In this document: positions 22,482-26,738 of the stretch, in pieces | Layout: the number at the start of each line of letters is the position of its first letter | How positions within the stretch are numbered: position 1 is the stretch's first letter | Source of the DNA: Chloroflexota bacterium | GTDB lineage: Bacteria; Chloroflexota; UBA6077 | Reading direction: 5' to 3' | DNA length: 26,738 nucleotides | Assembly (NCBI GenBank): GCA_023380955.1 | Contig: JAMCTB010000068.1 | Span: forward strand, 1-26,738 | The notes under the pieces: generated by a model | The model's database searches: none | Told to the model about the DNA's origin: nothing | The model's input: only the letters and a program-made list of their open reading frames with translations | Program-made: the position numbers and the translations under genes

Positions 22482-23894
22482 CTACCCCCTTGTTTCCTGC
22501 GTCGCGGCCGAGGTGGCGGCCGGCATCGCCGACCTCTCCAGGCCGAAGAACCAGCTACCGGTCGCCAGACCGGTGCTCACCAGCATCCGAAGGAAGGTCC
22601 TGGTCACCGTGATGGCCGAGAACATGCTGGTGATGACGCCCAACCCCAGGGTCAGGGCGAAGCCCATGACGATGCTGGTCCCGAAGTTGGACCCGAACCA
22701 GAACAGGATGACGCAGGTGATGAGCGTCGAGAAGTTGGAGTCCCTGATGGAGGGCCACGCGCGATCGAATCCCGCGTCGATGGCCGCCCGCAACGTCTTC
22801 CCGGCGCGCATCTCCTCTCTCATTCTCTCGAAGATCAGGATGTTGGCATCTACCGCCATACCGATGGACAGGATAAAGCCGGCGATGCCCGCCAGGGTCA
22901 GGGTCACCGGGATCATCTTGAACTCGGCCATCGCCACCATCGAGTACACGCCCAGGGCGGCCGACGACAGAACGCCCGGCAGCCGGTAGTACAGGATCAT
23001 GAAGACCATCACCACCGCCAGACCGATCTCACCGGCGATGAGGCTCCTGGCCACCGAGTCGCTCCCCAGAGTGGCGTCCACGTCCTGCTGCTGGATCACC
23101 TTCACCGGGACGGGCAGCGCGCCTGCGTTCATCTGGATGGCCAGGTTCTTCGCCTCGTCCAGGGTGAAGCGGCCGGTTATCTCTCCCTGGCCGGAGATAA
23201 CCGCCTGCACGGTGGGAGCTGACAGCTGCTGGTTATCCAGGTAGATGCCGATGGGCTTGTAGAGGTTGCGCTGAGTTATCTGCTCGAACAGCTTGGCGCC
23301 CTCGTCGTTGAACTGGAACAGGATCTTGGGGGCGCCGGTCGTCTGCTCGAAGCCGACGTCGGCACGCTTGAAGTATTGGCCGGTCAGCTCGTGCTCCTGC
23401 CCGTCTGAGCCCTTGGCCTTGGCGACGACCCACTGGGTCTTGCCGTCCGTGCCGGTGACCTGCTCGCGGAAGTCCATCTGGGCCGTCTGGCCGATAAGGC
23501 TGATGGCCTGCTCCACGTTCTTTACGCCGGGCAGCTCCACGATCACCCGATCGTCACCCTGAGCCTGGACGATGGGCTCGCTGACACCGTAGGCGTTGAT
23601 GCGCCGCTCGATAACGTTGATCACGCCCTTCAAGGCGGCAGGCTGATCGCTCTTGGCGACCTTGGACATGTCCGCCTGAAGCAGCAGGTGGGTGCCACCA
23701 ACCAGGTCCAAACCCAGCTTGAAGGGGCCGCGGTCGAGTTCCCAGTCACCTATCTTCAGGTGGATGCCCTCGCCCTGGGGGAGACCGGCGCCGAAGGGCA
23801 GGTACTTGTCGGGATTGTGCGGCCAAATGGTGACCAGCGCAAATATTGAGAGCACAACGATGCCGAAGAAGGTGACCAGTACATTTCTTCTCAT
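22482..23894 (-). CDS. secD: Protein translocase subunit SecD
   Basis: 470 residues, in the shorter size range of SecD. It has a first helix (5-24), the GLDLVGGTHLLL motif (61-72), a periplasmic P1 domain including RINAYGVSEPIV and VIVELPGV, and the membrane part with GMAVDANILIFERMREEM and DSNFSTLITCVILFWFG. It is the partner of SecF in Sec-dependent export. The short hydrophilic C-terminal tail (SAMPAATSAATQETRG) is not conserved. It begins at an ATG with an AAGGCGG site. A strong TTGACA/TATACT promoter lies about 190 nt upstream, leaving a structured leader. Confidence 0.96.
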   Translation of the reverse strand: MRRNVLVTFFGIVVLSIFALVTIWPHNPDKYLPFGAGLPQGEGIHLKIGDWELDRGPFKLGLDLVGGTHLLLQADMSKVAKSDQPAALKGVINVIERRINAYGVSEPIVQAQGDDRVIVELPGVKNVEQAISLIGQTAQMDFREQVTGTDGKTQWVVAKAKGSDGQEHELTGQYFKRADVGFEQTTGAPKILFQFNDEGAKLFEQITQRNLYKPIGIYLDNQQLSAPTVQAVISGQGEITGRFTLDEAKNLAIQMNAGALPVPVKVIQQQDVDATLGSDSVARSLIAGEIGLAVVMVFMILYYRLPGVLSSAALGVYSMVAMAEFKMIPVTLTLAGIAGFILSIGMAVDANILIFERMREEMRAGKTLRAAIDAGFDRAWPSIRDSNFSTLITCVILFWFGSNFGTSIVMGFALTLGLGVITSMFSAITVTRTFLRMLVSTGLATGSWFFGLERSAMPAATSAATQETRG

Positions 23895-24079
23895 GCGCGA
23901 TGCCGCCTTTCAGGCGTGAGAATCCCCGCCGCCCTTGGTATCAGACGAAAGGATGAGGGCCTTACGGCTTGTCCAGTCGGTCAACACAAAGCGAGGACGT
24001 GGCCCTCGCCCGTCCTCCAACCAACTGTGGTGCCTAAAGTGGACCGGGTAGAGGAGCGACCCTCCTCGCCACCGGTTGC
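23895..24079 (-). other. Structured 5' leader of secD-secF
   Basis: About 185 nt lie between the predicted transcription start and the secD ATG. The stretch contains GAGGAG/CTCCTC (24051-24056 with 24062-24067) and overlapping stems GCGAGG/CCTCGC (23991-23996 with 24004-24009) and GAGGACG/CGTCCTC (23993-23999 with 24011-24017). The last two are mutually exclusive, as in a switchable leader. No known riboswitch class was recognised and no gene is visible. Confidence 0.4.
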
Positions 24080-24085
24080 CGTGGA

Positions 24086-24115
24086 AGTATAGCTCCCGGC
24101 CCCGGAAAATGTCAA
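24086..24115 (-). promoter_or_regulatory. Strong sigma-70-type promoter for secD-secF
   Basis: On the minus strand, TTGACA (24110-24115), an 18-nt spacer and TATACT (24086-24091): six of six and five of six consensus matches. It lies between def and secD, making secDF independent of def. Confidence 0.65.
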
Positions 24116-24120
24116 TTTCG

Positions 24121-24155
24121 CTGAGGTGCTGAGTGCTGCGTCCTGAGTCCTGTGC
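24121..24155. repeat. Short degenerate repeat patch downstream of def
   Basis: Tandem-like GTGCTGAGTGCTG and TCCTGAGTCCTG units, immediately after the def stop and before the secD promoter. It shares TCCTGAGTCCT with the insertion in mnmG. Confidence 0.5.
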
Positions 24156-24160
24156 CTCCG

Positions 24161-24685
24161 TCACACGCCGGTCTCGACGGTCTCCTCATCCTCTTCGGAT
24201 TGCTCGGACTCCTCGGGCTGCTCCGGCACCTTCCGCAACAGATCGAGGCTCGCCAGCCGGTCGATGAAGAGAATGCCGTCCAAGTGATCCAGCTCGTGCT
24301 GTATGGCGTGAGCCAGCAGGCCATCGGCCTTGATCTTGATCACTTTGCCCCGGCGATTCCGCGCCTTCACCGTGATCTTCAGGGCACGCTTCACGTTCGC
24401 CACGTACCCAGGGATCGAGAGGCAGCCCTCCTCGGGCTCGTACTCCCCTTCCATCTCCGTGATCTCTGGGTTGCAGAGGACTGTGATTTGCTCGTCCAGG
24501 TCGATGACCACGATGCGCAGCGGAACACCAACCTGCGGTGCCGCCAGCCCCAGTCCAGGGGCATCCCGTAGGGTCTCGATCATGTCGTCTATCAACTGCT
24601 GTATCGATTGGTCGAACCGGGAGACCCTCTTGGCCTTCTGGCGCAGGATGGGGTCGCCCAGCAGTACGATCGGCCTAACTGCCAT
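24161..24685 (-). CDS. def: Peptide deformylase
   Basis: 174 residues. It removes the N-formyl group from nascent proteins in the cytosol. All three family motifs are intact: GLGLAAPQ (44-51), EGCLS (86-90, metal-binding Cys88) and HELDH (130-134, two metal-binding His and catalytic Glu131). After about residue 152 there is a very acidic tail (EQPEESEQSEEDEE) not needed for catalysis. The ATG is preceded by GGGAGG at 11 nt. It is divergent from the activase gene, and no fmt is adjacent in the window. Confidence 0.97.
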   Translation of the reverse strand: MAVRPIVLLGDPILRQKAKRVSRFDQSIQQLIDDMIETLRDAPGLGLAAPQVGVPLRIVVIDLDEQITVLCNPEITEMEGEYEPEEGCLSIPGYVANVKRALKITVKARNRRGKVIKIKADGLLAHAIQHELDHLDGILFIDRLASLDLLRKVPEQPEESEQSEEDEETVETGV

Positions 24686-24736
24686 TGTGATTCCAACCTC
24701 CCTGCCGGCCTAGTCGCGCGATCAGGGTTTTCTAGG

Positions 24737-24765
24737 ATTCTACCCCACCAATCGCACTATAGCAA
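24737..24765 (-). promoter_or_regulatory. Promoter for def
   Basis: On the minus strand, TTGCTA (24760-24765), a 17-nt spacer and TAGAAT (24737-24742), with a leader of about 45 nt. Matches are four of six and five of six. Confidence 0.5.
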
Positions 24766-24816
24766 ACTGTAGCCCGGCCAATTGCTCCTTCCAGTATGCG
24801 GCCGCCCTGCTCTCGC

Positions 24817-24825
24817 TGCTATAAT
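24817..24825 (+). promoter_or_regulatory. Extended -10 promoter for the activase gene
   Basis: A perfect TATAAT (24820-24825) preceded by TGC, an extended -10 element. No good -35 is seen, which fits extended -10 promoters. The predicted start is near 24832, about 64 nt before the ATG. Confidence 0.55.
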
Positions 24826-24830
24826 GGGGC

Positions 24831-24859
24831 ACCCGGCAAGTACAACCTGCTTGCTGGGT
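24831..24859 (+). promoter_or_regulatory. Hairpin at the 5' end of the activase leader
   Basis: ACCCGGCAAG pairs with CTTGCTGGGT (24850-24859) around a 9-nt loop; the only non-Watson-Crick pair is G-U. It would sit at the very 5' end of the transcript, where it could stabilise the mRNA. A direct repeat ATGCTTA (24863-24869, 24871-24877) follows. Confidence 0.4.
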
Positions 24860-24895
24860 TCTATGCTTATATGCTTACAGGTGGAACGGGCAGCC

Positions 24896-26738
24896 ATGAA
24901 GGATAGTCGACTGTTTCTTGGGCTGGACATCGGATCGGTAAACGTGCGAGCGGCCGTGGCCACCGAGGAGGGCCAGCCGGTTTACTTCGACAGCGAACGC
25001 ATCTACAAGGGGCCGGCCACGGCGGTGTCGGCTCTCTTCGAGCGCCTTCGGGACCACGTTCCCCTGGAGGGCATAGCAGGGGCAGGGGCGACGGGCTCTG
25101 GCCGCCACATCTACGACGTCCAGGACGGATGGCGGCTGTTCAGCTCTCCCTACACCGCCATCACGGGGCTGCTCTGGGATCGAACGAACCCCAGGACCAT
25201 AGTGGCAATCGGTGGCCAGACGGCCCTGGTCATCGGGCTTGCCGAGGGGATGGAGAAGGGGTGGCGTGTGGCGCGCTCGCCCCTGTGCGCCGCTGGCACC
25301 GGCCGCTTCCTGGAGCAGCAGGCTTCCCGCCTGGGCATCCCCATCGAGAACTTCGGCCCCACGGCCCTGGAGTGGAAAGATCCTCCTCCCCGCATCGCCG
25401 CCCGCTGCAGCGTCTTCGCCAAGTCGGACCTGATCCACCTGCAGCAGAAGGGCTGGCCCATCTCGGCCATGCTGGCCGGGCTCTCCGACAGCGTCGCCCG
25501 AATGATCGTGGCCCAATGGCGGGATCGCTTCGAGCCGCCGGTATATTGCATAGGCGGGGTGGCGGCCAACCAGGGGGTGGTCCGCGCCCTGTCTGCCGTC
25601 CTGGGGGGGGCTGGAGGTGATCGTGCCCCCGAGCACGCCAACCGCGAGGCCCTGGGTGCGGCTCTGCTGGCGAGGAGATCCGCCCGCCGCCCGGTCGATC
25701 TCTACCCTCGGTCCGGCCGTGAGGACCAGATCTTCTCCCTGCCCCGCCGCTTGGACAGCTGCTTCTCCTCGGACGGTTGGAGGCCGGTGGAGCTGGGCCA
25801 ACAGATGATCGACGTCGCCCTGGGGGTGGACGTTGGATCCACCAGCACCAAGGCGGCGGTGATCGACCTGGACGGCCGGCTGCTGGCCAAGAGCTACCTG
25901 ATGACGGCCGGCCAGCCCCTGGAGGCGGTCAAGCAGCTGATGGCCAACCTGGTCCCCATGGTGGAGGGGAAGGTGCAGGTGAAGGCCGTCGGCGTGACCG
26001 GCTCCGGCCGCTACCTGGTGGGGAACTTCCTCGGCGCGGACCTGATCAAGAACGAGATCACGGCCCAGACCCGAGCGGCGCTCCACATCGATCCCCAGGT
26101 GAACACCATCTTCGAGCTGGGCGGCCAGGACTCCAAGTACGTCTACCTGGAGAACGGCACCGTCCTGGATTACCAGATGAACAAGGCCTGCGCGGCCGGC
26201 ACAGGCAGCTTCATCGACGAGCTGGCCGAGCAGCTGGGGATCTCCACCCGAACCGGGGAGTTCGCTCGCCTGGCCTTCGCCGCCGACAGCCAGCTGGACC
26301 TGGGGGAGAAGTGCACCGCCTTCATGAGCCAGGCCGTCACCTCGGCCCAGCACGCCGGGGTGGGCATGGGCGTCATCGTCTCCAGCCTCTCCACCTCCCT
26401 GGCCAAGAACTATCGCTCCAAGGTGGTGGGCACCCGCCGTGTGGGCGACAGGATCTTCCTCACCGGCGCGGTCTTCTACAACGACGCGGCGGTCTCGGCC
26501 TTCAAGGCGGAGTTCCCGGGGAAGACCCTGGTGGTGCCCCAGCACAAGGAGGTCACCGGCGCCATCGGCGCCGCCCTGCTGGCCCTGGAGGCGATGCCGG
26601 AGGGGGCTGAGTCCGGCTTCAAGGGCTTCGACGCGGTTGCCCAGGCCACCTACCGGCTCACCAACTTCACCTGCCACAGGTGTGAGAACAGCTGCGCCAT
26701 CAGCTCCATGGTGACCGACAGCGGCGCCCATCTCTTCT
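24896..26738 (+). CDS. Giant BadF/BadG/HgdC-type CoA-dehydratase activase, 3' truncated by window edge
   Basis: 614 codons are visible and the frame is open at the right edge. Two tandem ASKHA-fold ATPase domains are seen. Domain 1 has LGLDIGS (Asp11), SPLCAAGTGRFLEQQ (Cys131) and AARCSVFAKSD (Cys171). Domain 2 has LGVDVGSTSTK (Asp312), NKACAAGTGSFIDE (Cys432) and GEKCTAF (Cys473). Then comes a Cys cluster, Cys593-x2-Cys596-x3-Cys600 (FTCHRCENSC), starting the DUF2229-like region of long activase proteins. HgdC relatives hold a 4Fe-4S cluster between subunits and use ATP to drive electron transfer to (R)-2-hydroxyacyl-CoA dehydratases or benzoyl-CoA reductases. The physiological substrate of the long fused form is not established. 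Residues 239-245 appear out of frame (see findings). An in-frame GTG lies five codons before the ATG. Confidence 0.9.
   Translation, partial: MKDSRLFLGLDIGSVNVRAAVATEEGQPVYFDSERIYKGPATAVSALFERLRDHVPLEGIAGAGATGSGRHIYDVQDGWRLFSSPYTAITGLLWDRTNPRTIVAIGGQTALVIGLAEGMEKGWRVARSPLCAAGTGRFLEQQASRLGIPIENFGPTALEWKDPPPRIAARCSVFAKSDLIHLQQKGWPISAMLAGLSDSVARMIVAQWRDRFEPPVYCIGGVAANQGVVRALSAVLGGAGGDRAPEHANREALGAALLARRSARRPVDLYPRSGREDQIFSLPRRLDSCFSSDGWRPVELGQQMIDVALGVDVGSTSTKAAVIDLDGRLLAKSYLMTAGQPLEAVKQLMANLVPMVEGKVQVKAVGVTGSGRYLVGNFLGADLIKNEITAQTRAALHIDPQVNTIFELGGQDSKYVYLENGTVLDYQMNKACAAGTGSFIDELAEQLGISTRTGEFARLAFAADSQLDLGEKCTAFMSQAVTSAQHAGVGMGVIVSSLSTSLAKNYRSKVVGTRRVGDRIFLTGAVFYNDAAVSAFKAEFPGKTLVVPQHKEVTGAIGAALLALEAMPEGAESGFKGFDAVAQATYRLTNFTCHRCENSCAISSMVTDSGAHLF

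Noticed and set aside
24875..26731. A 618-codon open frame on the minus strand opposite the activase gene
   Set aside because: It is the antisense shadow of a GC-rich coding sequence. Its product is His/Gly/Val/Leu-rich low complexity with no family features, whereas the plus frame shows clear tandem ASKHA domains.

Overview
The window is a high-GC bacterial chromosome segment with densely packed genes. The gene mix suggests a Chloroflexota-like bacterium: a prkA/DUF444/spoVR operon, a Pro/Thr-linker sortase, separate secD and secF genes, several large GT-C membrane glycosyltransferases, an Ala/Thr-linker lipoprotein hydrolase and a giant fused HgdC-type activase. This assignment is inferred from gene content and style. 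No rRNA or other taxonomic marker was available to confirm it.

Layout. (1) 2-706 (+) is the C-terminal part of an O-antigen ligase/polymerase-like protein. It converges on a minus-strand block of ilvD, a sortase and a receiver-only response regulator. (2) 3.9-5.4 kb holds a REP-like repeat patch and a secreted lipoprotein glycoside hydrolase (minus). A divergent promoter region separates it from a two-gene plus-strand unit: a basic Pro-rich protein and a CbiX/SirB-like chelatase-family protein. (3) 6.6-11.2 kb (minus) is a prkA, DUF444 (yeaH/yhbH), spoVR operon, a conserved stress/sporulation-associated kinase module. (4) 11.6-20.1 kb (minus) is a membrane glycosyltransferase cluster with three tandem GT87-like paralogues, one missing about 165 internal residues, then a GT-C protein, mnmG and another GT-C/GT39-like protein. 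Divergent to it at 20.3 kb is a GDP-mannose pyrophosphorylase gene, so a mannose-containing surface glycan is a reasonable but unproven theme. (5) 21.5-24.7 kb (minus) carries secD-secF and peptide deformylase. (6) 24.9 kb to the right edge (+) is the start of a very large BadF/BadG/HgdC-type CoA-dehydratase activase, running off the window.

The most unusual structure is the interplay of short palindromic repeats with genes. All three convergent gene junctions (706/772, 6503/6586, 21400/21485) carry a large palindrome, and two of these are copies of the same element. Other repeats have been read into coding sequence: mnmG has an in-frame insertion that forms a 68-nt imperfect hairpin, plus a repeat-derived C-terminal tail. 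Three neighbouring genes have repeat-derived N-terminal sequence or ambiguous starts for the same reason. The activase gene shows a pair of apparently compensating homopolymer indels. No tRNA, rRNA, CRISPR array, transposase or phage gene was seen. I did not find a clearly new multi-gene system. The best candidates for follow-up are the GT87 array with its internal deletion, the repeat insertions in mnmG, and the prkA operon.
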